A stretch of 64,000 bases of DNA from Formivibrio citricus (lineage in GTDB: Bacteria > Pseudomonadota > Gammaproteobacteria > Burkholderiales > Chitinibacteraceae). Location of the stretch: contig NZ_FOVE01000004.1 of the NCBI RefSeq assembly GCF_900115065.1, forward strand, positions 1 through 64,000, given 5' to 3'. The notes under the pieces are model-generated. The model was not told where the DNA came from and did no database searches. It worked only from the letters and a program-made list of their open reading frames with translations. The position numbers were made by a program, and so were the translations under genes. Shown in pieces: positions 1 through 8,680 of this stretch (within the stretch, counting starts at the first letter, position 1; each line of letters starts with the position of its first letter).

Positions 1-1830
1 GTGGTGCCGGGAGTCAGTGCCGAGGCAAGGGACAGTACGGTTGCGGGGAATGGTGATTTTGCGGGAAACGGCTTGATGCCGCTGGCCGTGCCATTCCGGG
101 CAAAACCCACGGCGCTGGGCATTCAGACCGCCACCGTGGTCGGCCCCGCCGAAGAAGAAATCCATACCGATAGCCAGGGACGCATCAAGGTGCAGTTCCA
201 TTGGCAACGCCCGAGCGAGCATCCCGAGTTCGGGGCGAATCTGGACGACAAGTCTTCCTGCTGGTTGCGGGTGGCCTACCCCAGCGCCGGCGTGGCTTGG
301 GGGCAGCAGTTCATTCCGCGCATCGGGCAGGAGGTGCTGGTCGATTTCATCGAGGGCGATATCGACCGCCCGGTGGTGGTGGGGGTGCTCTACAACGGCA
401 GCCATCCGACGCCGGATTTCAGCGGGGCGGGCAAGCTGCCGGCCAACAAGACGCTGTCGGGCATCAAGAGCAAGGAATACAAAGGCAGCCAGTACAACGA
501 GCTGTTGCTGGATGATTCCACCGGGGAGGTCCGAACCAAACTCAGTAGTGAACACGCCAAGACCCAGTTGAATCAGGGCTACCTGATCCACCCCAGGACG
601 GAAGGCAAAGGCGAACCCCGCGGCGAGGGGTTTGAACTGCGGACCGACAAGCACGGGGCGCTCCGCGCTGCGCACGGGATTTTGCTCAGCACGGAGGCGC
701 AGAACGGGGCGAGCGGCAAGCAACTGGATCGGGTTCAAGCGCAAAGCCAGCTCGATAGTGCTTTTACCTTAGCCCAGTCCTTGGCCGAGGTTGCCACCCA
801 TCAACAGGCGGATACGGCGGAGACCGGTCAGGATGATCAGACCGTCCAGAGCGACAACAGTGCCGGCCCCAAAACCAAACAAGGCCATCTGCATCATCTG
901 CAACACGCCTTGAAGAGCTGGGAAGCCGGGAGCAATACCGACAAGGAGGGCCAGAGCGCTTCACAACAACAGACAGGCCAACAACCGCTGATCGTACTCA
1001 GTGCCCCGGCGGGCATCGTCAGTACCACCGCCCAAGCCCAGGCCCTGACTGCCGGGACCAATCTCGATCTGATTGCGCAGCGCGATACCCATCAAACCAG
1101 CGGGCGGCGCTGGATCCACAACGCGGGTCAGCACATCAGTCTGTTCGTTCAAGGAGTCAAAGAGCAGATCAGCCTGAAACTCATTGCGGCGCGCGGGAAA
1201 ATCCAGATGCAGGCGCAGGATGACAGCATCGAGATGAATGCGGCGAAGGATATAAAACAGACGGCCAATCAGAAGGTGCATGTGATGGCAGGTGAAGAAA
1301 TCCTGCTCGCCTCGGGGGGTGGGTATATCCGCTTGAGGGGTGGGGATATTGAAGTGCATTGTCCCGGCAAAATCAGCATCAAGGGCGCCGCGCATATCAT
1401 CGACGGGCCGGAGCGCATGAATGTGGGGCATCCCGATTTCCCGCAAGGATCAATGAAAACCCCGCTGACCGTGCAACTGGACCAATCTCCTCTTGGGTTG
1501 CAGTTGGGTTGGGCGCGCATGCCTTACCAACTGTTCGCGGATGGAGCCTTGGTTCAGCAAGGCGTACTGGATCAAAGCGCGCAACTGCAAATAGCGCACG
1601 AAGTGGTGACGCAACAATATTTGCTGAAACTGGCCAATGGCGTGGAATACCAAATCCCCGTCGCAACGGACTATACCAATCCGGAACAAGGTGAACTTGC
1701 CAACAAGGGGTTTCACAAACATCTGGCGGGCGCAGCCCCCGAGGGGGGCGCAACCGAAGCCTCGGCAGTTGCCCGCACCGACCACTACCAAACGCTGACC
1801 GGCAAACTCGCGGAAGGCGAACAAGCATGA
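1..1830 (+). CDS. vgrG: VgrG (TssI) T6SS spike protein, 3' part
   Basis: This is the trimeric spike of a type VI secretion system, which carries effectors out on top of the Hcp tube. The frame is open from the first base, so the gene almost certainly begins before the window; the GTG at position 1 is not a credible start. Residues 40-130 hold the gp5-like OB-fold block (IKVQFHWQR, then GWGQQFIPRIGQEVLVDFIEGD), followed by a DUF2345-type beta-helix region around residues 330-470. The last 110 residues look like a small beta-rich extension of the kind used as an effector adaptor; that role is inferred. The stop overlaps the start of the phospholipase gene (ATGA), which points to coupled translation and to the phospholipase as its cargo. 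Confidence 0.93.
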   Translation: MVPGVSAEARDSTVAGNGDFAGNGLMPLAVPFRAKPTALGIQTATVVGPAEEEIHTDSQGRIKVQFHWQRPSEHPEFGANLDDKSSCWLRVAYPSAGVAWGQQFIPRIGQEVLVDFIEGDIDRPVVVGVLYNGSHPTPDFSGAGKLPANKTLSGIKSKEYKGSQYNELLLDDSTGEVRTKLSSEHAKTQLNQGYLIHPRTEGKGEPRGEGFELRTDKHGALRAAHGILLSTEAQNGASGKQLDRVQAQSQLDSAFTLAQSLAEVATHQQADTAETGQDDQTVQSDNSAGPKTKQGHLHHLQHALKSWEAGSNTDKEGQSASQQQTGQQPLIVLSAPAGIVSTTAQAQALTAGTNLDLIAQRDTHQTSGRRWIHNAGQHISLFVQGVKEQISLKLIAARGKIQMQAQDDSIEMNAAKDIKQTANQKVHVMAGEEILLASGGGYIRLRGGDIEVHCPGKISIKGAAHIIDGPERMNVGHPDFPQGSMKTPLTVQLDQSPLGLQLGWARMPYQLFADGALVQQGVLDQSAQLQIAHEVVTQQYLLKLANGVEYQIPVATDYTNPEQGELANKGFHKHLAGAAPEGGATEASAVARTDHYQTLTGKLAEGEQA

Positions 1831-3758
1831 CCGAGAAAAAAGAGAAACCCAAAAAATCAGTCGCGCCCGTGGCGTTGGGCTGCACAAAGCAAGCCACCGG
1901 CACGGCGCCCTGGTTTGTTGATCGGTCGGAGTACAACCCGCTGGGCTGCAGCTTCAAGCCACTGGTGAACGGCGAAGAAACTTTCCGCGAGGTCTATAAG
2001 GCAATCGAAGCAGCCAAGAAATCGGTCTGCATTATCTGCTGGGGCTTCCAGCCTTCGATGCACTTTATTCGCGACGGCAAGCGCAAGTATCTGATGATTG
2101 GCGAGCTCTTGGAAAAGAAAGCGGAAAAAGGTGTGGTGGTGCGCGTATTAAGTTGGGCGCTGGATGTTAAAACCAGCCTGCTGGGGCATCCGATGAACGT
2201 CACCGGCATTCAACAAATCGGCGTCAAGGAATCCAACACGCCCGGTCGGTATGGCTGGATGAACAGGTGGCAAGATCGCCCCGCTTACGAGGTAGATGCG
2301 CAATATGACTATGACAAGGAGTGGTATGCGCGGTATGACGAAAAGGGAGAGTATCTTGATCGGCTGAACAAAAAAATCAGAGCCAATGCGGGCGTCAAAA
2401 CGTCAGCCAACCTGCATTTCACCAGTCGCGGCTTCAGTACGGAAGACCGGCATTATCTCGACAAGAAGAAACACGCAGACGCCGGCCTGAAAAACACGAC
2501 CAAGGCGCTTCTGACGGCCTTTCCCAGTCACCACCAAAAGATGGTCCTGGTGGATTATGAGGACGGCAATCTGGCTACGGGTTTTGTCATGGGGCACAAC
2601 ATGCTCGATGATTATTGGGATACCGACAGGCACAGCTATATCCGCTATCACTATACCCGGGGCCGCAACAGCAAGATTGGCCCGCGCCAGGATATCTCCA
2701 GCCGTGTTACCGGCCCGGTCGTGGGAGACCTGTTCAATAACTTTGCCCTTGCCTGGAAGAAAGAAACCGGGGAATCCCTGCCCCGGCCGGACTTCTCGCA
2801 GTATCCGCTACGTGGAGACAGCGGCAACTGTCCCGTTCAGGCGCAAATTCTGCGTACCCAGCCGCAATACAACACCGAAGACATCAAGAAGAGCTACCTG
2901 CAAGCCATCAACAACGCCAGCACGATGATCTACATCGAGAACCAGTATTTCCGCTGGCCGCCGTTGGCCGACAAGATCAAGGCCGTGGCCGCCAATTTGG
3001 CCGCAAAGGGTGCGGACCCGCGCAGATACGATTCGCTGTATCTCTTTGTGGTGACCAATGCGTCGAAAGAAGGGGTTGAGTCAGGCTCGGTCAACACATA
3101 CCGCATGCTGGAAAACCTGGGGCGCGCCGATACCATCCCCAAAGTCACGCGTGCCGAACGCCTGGAGGTATTGAGCAAGCAACTCAGCCAGAACGAAAGC
3201 CGGGCGGCTGGTATCGGGGCGGCTTTGAACAGCCCCGAAATCGACGATCCCAAGCTCAGGCAGGATTGGGCTCAACAGCAAGCGGCGCTCGACGCCGAAC
3301 GCGCCCGGCTGAAGCAGCAGAAGCGCGTTCTGGAAGACCCGAAAGAAACGATCCGCATGAAAAAAATCCCCGGCCTCAAGGTTCACGTCTGCTCCCTGGT
3401 CGCCCCGGATACCCCGGCCGGCACGCCCTGGATGGATGTGTACGTCCACGCCAAGCTGATGATCGTGAACGACGCCTTTCTCACGCTGGGGTCGGCCAAC
3501 GTCAACACCCGCAGCATGGAAGTCGACAGCGAACTCAATATCGCCCTGGCTAACCCCGTCATCACCCAAGCCCTGCGCCGCCGGCTGTGGAGTCTGCATA
3601 CCGGCGGCGAAGGCGCGCAGGATGATATGCCGAAGGCTTTCAAGGCTTGGGCGGACATCATCAAAAAAAACAAAGACCGCCGATCAACAGGCCAAGCGCC
3701 CGAAGCCCCGCTGGTCGAGTTCTACTATGGCAGCGACAAACGCACCAATACGGATTGA
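1827..3758 (+). CDS. tle5: Tle5-type phospholipase D effector of the T6SS
   Basis: This 643-aa protein belongs to the phospholipase D superfamily and is predicted to hydrolyse phospholipids of target-cell membranes after T6SS delivery. Two HKD-type motifs are visible: HQKMVLVD at residues 236-243 and HAKLMIVN at 541-548, the latter followed by GSANVNTRS. In the second motif the usual aspartate position is Asn548, with Asp549 next to it. There is no signal peptide and no PAAR or MIX domain, as expected for cargo carried non-covalently on VgrG. The start overlaps the vgrG stop by four bases, and a lipoprotein gene of the immunity type follows 3 bp later, giving the standard vgrG-effector-immunity order. 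The family assignment is strong; the target lipid is unknown. Confidence 0.9.
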   Translation: MTEKKEKPKKSVAPVALGCTKQATGTAPWFVDRSEYNPLGCSFKPLVNGEETFREVYKAIEAAKKSVCIICWGFQPSMHFIRDGKRKYLMIGELLEKKAEKGVVVRVLSWALDVKTSLLGHPMNVTGIQQIGVKESNTPGRYGWMNRWQDRPAYEVDAQYDYDKEWYARYDEKGEYLDRLNKKIRANAGVKTSANLHFTSRGFSTEDRHYLDKKKHADAGLKNTTKALLTAFPSHHQKMVLVDYEDGNLATGFVMGHNMLDDYWDTDRHSYIRYHYTRGRNSKIGPRQDISSRVTGPVVGDLFNNFALAWKKETGESLPRPDFSQYPLRGDSGNCPVQAQILRTQPQYNTEDIKKSYLQAINNASTMIYIENQYFRWPPLADKIKAVAANLAAKGADPRRYDSLYLFVVTNASKEGVESGSVNTYRMLENLGRADTIPKVTRAERLEVLSKQLSQNESRAAGIGAALNSPEIDDPKLRQDWAQQQAALDAERARLKQQKRVLEDPKETIRMKKIPGLKVHVCSLVAPDTPAGTPWMDVYVHAKLMIVNDAFLTLGSANVNTRSMEVDSELNIALANPVITQALRRRLWSLHTGGEGAQDDMPKAFKAWADIIKKNKDRRSTGQAPEAPLVEFYYGSDKRTNTD

Positions 3759-3761
3759 CCC

Positions 3762-4802
3762 ATGAAACCTGTCTTCTGGCTCGCCCTGCCGCTTTGCCTG
3801 TTGCTGGCGGCCTGCAACCCCTTCCATTCCAAGGAGCGCTCCGTGCCCAAGCTTGACGAGATTCGCGCCAACCTCGCGTTTACCTGCGCCTATGAAAAAG
3901 ACCGCATTCCGCCCCGCGACCCGGAGGCCGACCAGCTCTACCACTATGCTCGCTGGCTGGAGCGTAACAACCTGCTCAAACCAGACCCCGCCGTCTGGCC
4001 GCAGCAGGAACGGTTATACCGCATTGCCACCGCGTATGGTCACGACAAGGCCAATCTGGAGCTGCGGGACTTGATTGCGGAAGGCAAGGCGTTCAGCGTG
4101 GGGGAAGGCAATGAAATCCTCGATCTCACCGAAGACCTGATTCGGCGCGGCATTCCCGGCGGCTATTACGACATGGGCATCTATCTGGAAGCCGGTGCCG
4201 GCGTCAAGAAAGACCCGGAACTGGCGCTCAAGTACTTCCGCAAATCTGCCGATCTGGGCAGCCCGGAGGGGCAATATCTGGTGGCGGAGAAACTGGCCCC
4301 CATCGATAGAGCCCCAGACATCGCCCGGCAGATGCGCCTGTGCGCGGCGGAGCAGGGGCATGGCGAGGCTGCGGTGATGTTGGGAGTTAATTTGTCTGGG
4401 CTAGGCCGCTACCCCGAAGCCCTTAAGGCTTTCCAGTTGGGGGTCAAGGCCGGGAATGAGAGCGCCGCGTCCTTCCTAGAACACGGATTTGAGGGCCGGC
4501 CTGCCGATGATGGGCTCTACTACCTCGGCCAAACCAAAGACCCCGAACGCGTGCGCCGTTACATGGCCATTGGCGATGTGCTGGGGCGTTATTCTTACCG
4601 CGACCCCCAAGTGCCGGATATCGACAAGGTCGTACCGCTGCCCCCGGCCAAGCTGCCGCCGTGGGACGGCACGCTGGAATGGATCAAGGCCGACGATGCC
4701 AATATTCCCCCGTCCTTGCCAAGCGAAGCGCGCATTACGGAAATGGCCCAAGCCAAGGGGCTGGACCCGCAGACCGGGCGGCCGCTCAAGGCGGGGAAAT
4801 AA
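3762..4802 (+). CDS. tli5: Sel1-repeat lipoprotein, probable immunity protein to Tle5
   Basis: This 346-aa predicted lipoprotein has a hydrophobic leader ending in a lipobox with Cys18 (LLAAC), so it should be anchored in the periplasm. The middle (about residues 125-240) contains Sel1/TPR-like helical repeats (GGYYDMGIYLEAGAGVKKD, then ELALKYFRKSADLGS). Periplasmic Sel1-repeat lipoproteins are the known immunity partners of Tle5-class T6SS phospholipases. The position 3 bp after the effector stop supports that role, which remains inferred for this pair. A degraded second copy of its two ends lies directly downstream. The start ATG follows the effector stop closely and gives a clean lipoprotein signal. 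Confidence 0.85.
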   Translation: MKPVFWLALPLCLLLAACNPFHSKERSVPKLDEIRANLAFTCAYEKDRIPPRDPEADQLYHYARWLERNNLLKPDPAVWPQQERLYRIATAYGHDKANLELRDLIAEGKAFSVGEGNEILDLTEDLIRRGIPGGYYDMGIYLEAGAGVKKDPELALKYFRKSADLGSPEGQYLVAEKLAPIDRAPDIARQMRLCAAEQGHGEAAVMLGVNLSGLGRYPEALKAFQLGVKAGNESAASFLEHGFEGRPADDGLYYLGQTKDPERVRRYMAIGDVLGRYSYRDPQVPDIDKVVPLPPAKLPPWDGTLEWIKADDANIPPSLPSEARITEMAQAKGLDPQTGRPLKAGK

Positions 4803-4806
4803 GCCG

Positions 4807-4929
4807 ATGCACCGCTCGTTGGTCTGCCTGCTTGTATCCGGATTGCTGACTGCCTGCGGGTTCTCCCATTCCAAGGAGCGCTCCGTGCCCAAGCTCGACG
4901 AGATTCGCGCCAATCTGGCCTTTGCATAA
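4807..4929 (+). pseudogene. 5' fragment of a second Tli5-like immunity lipoprotein
   Basis: This 40-codon reading frame starts 4 bp after tli5. It encodes a complete lipoprotein signal (lipobox Cys17, LLTAC) and then SHSKERSVPKLDEIRANLAF, nearly identical to residues 22-41 of the upstream tli5 product, after which it stops. At the DNA level positions 4867-4924 match 3824-3881 with few changes. It is best read as the 5' remnant of a duplicated immunity gene whose middle is lost; its 3' end is recognisable at 5248-5442. It might still make a tiny lipopeptide. Confidence 0.8.
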
Positions 4930-4949
4930 ACATGGGGATAAAAACACAA

Positions 4950-5231
4950 ATGCAAAAAAATCAACCCGTCCATTATTTTAATATCATTGTTTTTTTCTGG
5001 ATTATTGTGCACAAGAGCGCATACGCTGCGGACCCCAGCGGGGGGATGTTAATGATTATTATATTAGGCGTGATCGCTACATTGGCCATAATGTGGCTTA
5101 TCGCCATTTGCATTTTTTTAAAAGAATGTAGAAATTATAAAAAAGGACAAAAAATCATTACAGCACTAGCACTCCTTTCGCCAATTATTTATCTCATAAT
5201 TGATTACGCTGCCAGTTGTATTTCTGGTTAA
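4950..5231 (+). CDS. small AT-rich membrane protein, unknown
   Basis: I do not recognise this 93-aa product. It has an N-terminal hydrophobic segment ending in a plausible signal-peptidase site (HKSAYA before ADPSGG), a strong transmembrane segment (about residues 33-58), a short basic loop (KECRNYKKGQK) and a second hydrophobic helix. The DNA is much richer in A and T than its neighbours, and it sits exactly between the two remnants of the duplicated immunity gene, which suggests acquired DNA. ATG 4950 is chosen because GGGATAA lies upstream; an in-frame ATG at 4932 would add six residues. A role as an immunity or toxin-modulating membrane protein is possible from position only. Confidence 0.5.
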   Translation: MQKNQPVHYFNIIVFFWIIVHKSAYAADPSGGMLMIIILGVIATLAIMWLIAICIFLKECRNYKKGQKIITALALLSPIIYLIIDYAASCISG

Positions 5232-5247
5232 TTCCATGTGATTAGGC

Positions 5248-5442
5248 ATGGTTTCAGTTAATGACGGCTGTGAATTCAAGAAAAAACAGGAGCTGGCGCT
5301 CAAGTATTTTTGCAAATATGCCGATCGAAAAATAGCAGGCGATGCCAATATCCCCCTGCCAAGCGAAGCGCGCATTGTAGAGATGGCCCAAGCCAAGGGG
5401 CTGGACCCGCAGACCGGGCGGCCGCTCAAGGCGGGGAGGTAA
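5248..5442 (+). pseudogene. 3' fragment of the duplicated Tli5-like immunity gene
   Basis: The 64-codon frame contains ELALKYF followed closely by GDANIPLPSEARI and then EMAQAKGLDPQTGRPLKAG. These pieces match two separate parts of the intact tli5 product (the Sel1 repeat near residue 150 and the extreme C-terminus), with the roughly 150 residues between them deleted. DNA positions 5338-5442 align with 4695-4802 nearly base for base. It is therefore the internally deleted 3' end of a second immunity gene. The ATG at 5248 has no good ribosome-binding site. Confidence 0.8.
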
Positions 5443-5542
5443 AGAGTGTGTGCCGATATCCGAAGCAGCACATGAATATGTGAAAGAACAAGCAAGATGA
5501 TTATGACTGTTGATTTGCCAACTCAATCGATACCGGCCTGCC

Positions 5543-5749
5543 ATGACCACAATTATTTCTGCCCATGCCTTCGAAACCGGGTACTGCCCCATCCACGGAA
5601 CACCCATGGTCGCGGCGGATGATTTGGGCAAATTCGGCATGGAAATATTTGTCATGAAATGCCCGGAACCAGCGTGCGACAGGGCGGCGTTTTCTCTTGG
5701 GCATGATGGCCAATGGTTTTGCTGCTCGCGACAGGAACTATCTGATTAA
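5543..5749 (+). CDS. small Cys-rich protein, unknown
   Basis: This predicted 68-aa protein contains spaced cysteines and histidines (YCPIHGTPM, KCPEPACDRAAF, WFCC) that could bind one zinc ion in a ribbon-like fold. I do not recognise a family. It ends 15 bp before tssF and lies on the same strand between the immunity remnants and the T6SS baseplate genes. The ATG at 5543 is preferred over the in-frame start at 5510, though neither has a convincing ribosome-binding site. It could be a minor T6SS accessory protein or an unrelated passenger. Confidence 0.5.
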   Translation: MTTIISAHAFETGYCPIHGTPMVAADDLGKFGMEIFVMKCPEPACDRAAFSLGHDGQWFCCSRQELSD

Positions 5750-5764
5750 GAAGACGAGGATTTG

Positions 5765-7624
5765 ATGCTGGAGTCGTTGCTTCCCTATTACGAACGCGAA
5801 CTTGGGTTTCTTCGCGAGCTTTCCGGAGAATTTGCCCGCCGCTACCCGAAGATCGCCGGGCGATTGCAGATGGAAAACGATCAGTGCGAAGACCCGCATG
5901 CGGAGCGCTTGATCGAGTCGTTTGCCCTGCTGGCTTCGCGCATCCACAAAAAACTGGATGACGAATATCCGGAGATATCTTCCAGCTTTCTGGACATGCT
6001 GTATCCGCATTATCTGAGGCCCATTCCGGCATCGACAATCGTGCAGTTCGCATGCGATCCGGTGCGGCCCGAGATCGCCCAGCGTTACCGGATTGAGCGC
6101 GAAGAAACCGTTACGGCGCCGGCCATTCAGGGGGTGACGTGCAAATTTCGCAGTTGCTACCCGGTGGATCTTTACCCGCTCTCGTTGAGCGCGGCGCGCA
6201 TTGAGTTGACCGGCAGCTCGCCGTATTTGCGTCGCCAGGCTCCCGATGCCACGGCCGTACTCACGCTGGAACTGACGACGCACGGGAATCTGCAGATCAA
6301 TCAAATCGGGCTGGAATCGCTCAGGTTTTTTCTCGATGGCGAGCCGGCATTGATGCATTTGCTCTACGAGCTGCTGCTTGGGCATGCCTTGCGGGTCCGG
6401 GTGGGCAACGGCAGCGACGATCCGCGCTTCATTCGGGAGTTGCCGGCGGCCAGCATTCAGCCGGTGGGCTTCGGTCGCGACGAGGGGCTGCTTGAATACG
6501 ATGAGCGCTCTTTCCTTGGCTACCGCTTGCTGACCGAATACTTCAGTTGTCCGGAGAAATTTCTTTTCGTCGATTTCACGCAACTGCAAAAGGCGGCCGC
6601 CCACCTGTCCGGCGAGAAACTGGTCATTCAGTGCCTGCTGGATACTTATCCGGATTCGGAACGCCACGCACGGCTACTCAACAGTCTGAACATCAACAAC
6701 CTGAAAATGGGCTGTACGCCCATCGTGAACCTGTTCGTGCAACCGGGCGAGCCCATTCGCGTGACGCACCAGAAAGAAAGCTACCCGGTCCAGACCGATG
6801 CCAGAAAGCCGCTGGCCTATGAGGTTATCCAGGTTCGCAAGGTCATGCGGGTGGAAAAAAACGAGGCTCAGGAAAATTGCCAGGAAGTCTTGCCGTTTTA
6901 TGCATTGCGACATGGTTCCGAGCGCAACCCGCCCCGCTTTTACTGGCATGCCAGCCGGGAGAATTCGCCGCGGCGGGACGACAAGGGCACCGACATCAGG
7001 CTGCATCTGGTGGACCTGAATTTCTCCCCGGTGCGCCCCGCTGCAGAGGTCTTGAGCCTGGACCTGCTTTGCAGCAATCGCGATTGGCCGGAGCAGATTC
7101 CCTTCGGCGGGAATCAGGCCGGGGCACACCTGGATTTCAGCTTGCCGGGGCATGCCGTGGTCAAGCGCGTGAAACTGCTTCGCAAACCGGGGCCGTCCTT
7201 GCGCTCCCCGCTCAAACGCGGCCTGCAATGGCGCCTGATTTCGCACCTGTCGCTGAATTATCTGTCCATTGTCGATTCCGGCCGGGAAGCATTGCAGGAG
7301 ATGCTGACGCTCTACAACCTGACCGACAGCCCGGTGAATACCCGGCAAATCCAGGGAATTCATGCCATCAGCAGCCAGCCCGCCGTCACCCGTGTGGCGG
7401 GGCGCGATTTCACCGGCTTCGTGCGCGGCACGGAAATCACCCTGACGCTGGATGAGGATTACTACGTGGGCACAGGCATCTATCTTTTTGCCAGCGTGCT
7501 GGAACGTTTTTTCGCGTTGTATTGCGCGCCCAACAGCTTTACGCGATTGCGGGTGCGCGCCCTGCAACGCAATGAGGAGATTGCCGCATGGCCTGCCAGA
7601 GCCGGCGAATCGCTCGTGATCTGA
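5765..7624 (+). CDS. tssF: TssF, T6SS baseplate subunit
   Basis: TssF (VasA/ImpG family) forms the baseplate wedge with TssG and TssK and docks the tail on the membrane complex. The 619-aa product begins with the family signature LLPYYERELGFLRELSGEFARRYPKIAGRL and keeps the usual length of about 600 aa. ATG 5765 is chosen because GAGGA lies 4 bp upstream; a TTG at 5762 is too close to that site. The gene overlaps the start of tssG by 37 bp, implying translational coupling. tssE, which normally sits directly upstream, is instead at 51.3 kb in this window. Confidence 0.95.
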   Translation: MLESLLPYYERELGFLRELSGEFARRYPKIAGRLQMENDQCEDPHAERLIESFALLASRIHKKLDDEYPEISSSFLDMLYPHYLRPIPASTIVQFACDPVRPEIAQRYRIEREETVTAPAIQGVTCKFRSCYPVDLYPLSLSAARIELTGSSPYLRRQAPDATAVLTLELTTHGNLQINQIGLESLRFFLDGEPALMHLLYELLLGHALRVRVGNGSDDPRFIRELPAASIQPVGFGRDEGLLEYDERSFLGYRLLTEYFSCPEKFLFVDFTQLQKAAAHLSGEKLVIQCLLDTYPDSERHARLLNSLNINNLKMGCTPIVNLFVQPGEPIRVTHQKESYPVQTDARKPLAYEVIQVRKVMRVEKNEAQENCQEVLPFYALRHGSERNPPRFYWHASRENSPRRDDKGTDIRLHLVDLNFSPVRPAAEVLSLDLLCSNRDWPEQIPFGGNQAGAHLDFSLPGHAVVKRVKLLRKPGPSLRSPLKRGLQWRLISHLSLNYLSIVDSGREALQEMLTLYNLTDSPVNTRQIQGIHAISSQPAVTRVAGRDFTGFVRGTEITLTLDEDYYVGTGIYLFASVLERFFALYCAPNSFTRLRVRALQRNEEIAAWPARAGESLVI

Positions 7625-8619
7625 ATCGCGAGCTTGAGCAGGATAGTAGCCAATTCAGCTTTTTCCAGGCAGTGCGGATTCTGGGGCTGACCGCGCCGAA
7701 GCGGCGGGGAGCGCTTCCGGAAAAGCTGCGTTTTCGCTCAGTGGCAACGCTGTCGTTTCCGGCCAGCGAGCTGCATGGCTATCGCCCGGCCAGGGAAGAT
7801 GCCGCCCAAGCCGATTCTCTCGACGAGATGAGTGTGGCATTCATGGGGCTGGTCGGCCCCAGCGCCGCGCTTCCCGTGCACTACACCGAACTGGTGATCG
7901 AACGGCGTCTGCACAACCGCGACAGTACCTTGCATGCGTTCCTGGACTTGTTCAGCCATCGTGCCACCGCACTGTTCTACATGGCCTGGCGGAAATACCG
8001 CTACTGGATTGCCGAAGAAGCAGGCGAGCGCGACGGTTTCGCTCGCAACCTGCTCGATTTGGGCGGCCTCGGTTTGCAACGCTTGCGCGAGCAAATGCAG
8101 CAGGACATGGCGCTCGATGAAGCGGTATTCATCTACTACGCCGGCCTCCTGAACCAGAAGCCGCTATCGAGCCAGGCCTTGGTGACACTGATCGAAGGTT
8201 TCCTGGGGGTGAAGGCACAGCTTGAACAGTTCGCCGGCCAGTGGATCAGCCTGCCGGAAACCGAACAGACCCGGCTGGGAACGCAATGCTGCGAGTTGGG
8301 CGTTTCAACATTCTCCGGCAATCGCGCCTGGGATCGGCAGACCAAGCTGGAGCTGCGGCTCGGCCCTTTGCGGCGCCCGACGTTCGATGCGCTGCAACCC
8401 GATGCGCCTGCGGCCACGGCCTTGCGCGCGCTGCTGCAATTTGCGCTGGGGCATACCCTTGCCTGCAACGTCACGCTGGAGCTCGACCGGCGCGATGTGC
8501 CTCCCGCCCGGCTTGAGGCGGACAAGCCTTTGCGGTTGGGAGGGAACGGCTGGCTGGGCGATCCCACGGAACAGCAAAAACGCGACCCGGACGAAATGCG
8601 CTATGCGCTGCTGCATTAG
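7588..8619 (+). CDS. tssG: TssG, T6SS baseplate subunit
   Basis: TssG (VasB/ImpH family) pairs with TssF in the baseplate wedge. The 343-aa product has the family's N-terminal pattern (SSQFSFFQAVRIL), the middle motif FMGLVGPSAALPVHYTELV around residues 85-105, and FSHRATALFYMAWRKYRY near 125-145. Its start lies inside the end of tssF, in the usual F-G order. The stop at 8619 is followed by about 60 bp before tssH. Confidence 0.95.
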   Translation: MACQSRRIARDLNRELEQDSSQFSFFQAVRILGLTAPKRRGALPEKLRFRSVATLSFPASELHGYRPAREDAAQADSLDEMSVAFMGLVGPSAALPVHYTELVIERRLHNRDSTLHAFLDLFSHRATALFYMAWRKYRYWIAEEAGERDGFARNLLDLGGLGLQRLREQMQQDMALDEAVFIYYAGLLNQKPLSSQALVTLIEGFLGVKAQLEQFAGQWISLPETEQTRLGTQCCELGVSTFSGNRAWDRQTKLELRLGPLRRPTFDALQPDAPAATALRALLQFALGHTLACNVTLELDRRDVPPARLEADKPLRLGGNGWLGDPTEQQKRDPDEMRYALLH

Positions 8620-8680
8620 CGGCAGGAATCACCTTCGACATGAACAGCCCCCCTTTTTGCCAGATCGATTACGGAAAAAC

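Noticed and set aside
8222-8680. N-terminal extension of tssH
   Set aside because: It overlaps most of the tssG 3' half in another frame; the ClpV N-domain starts cleanly at 8681.
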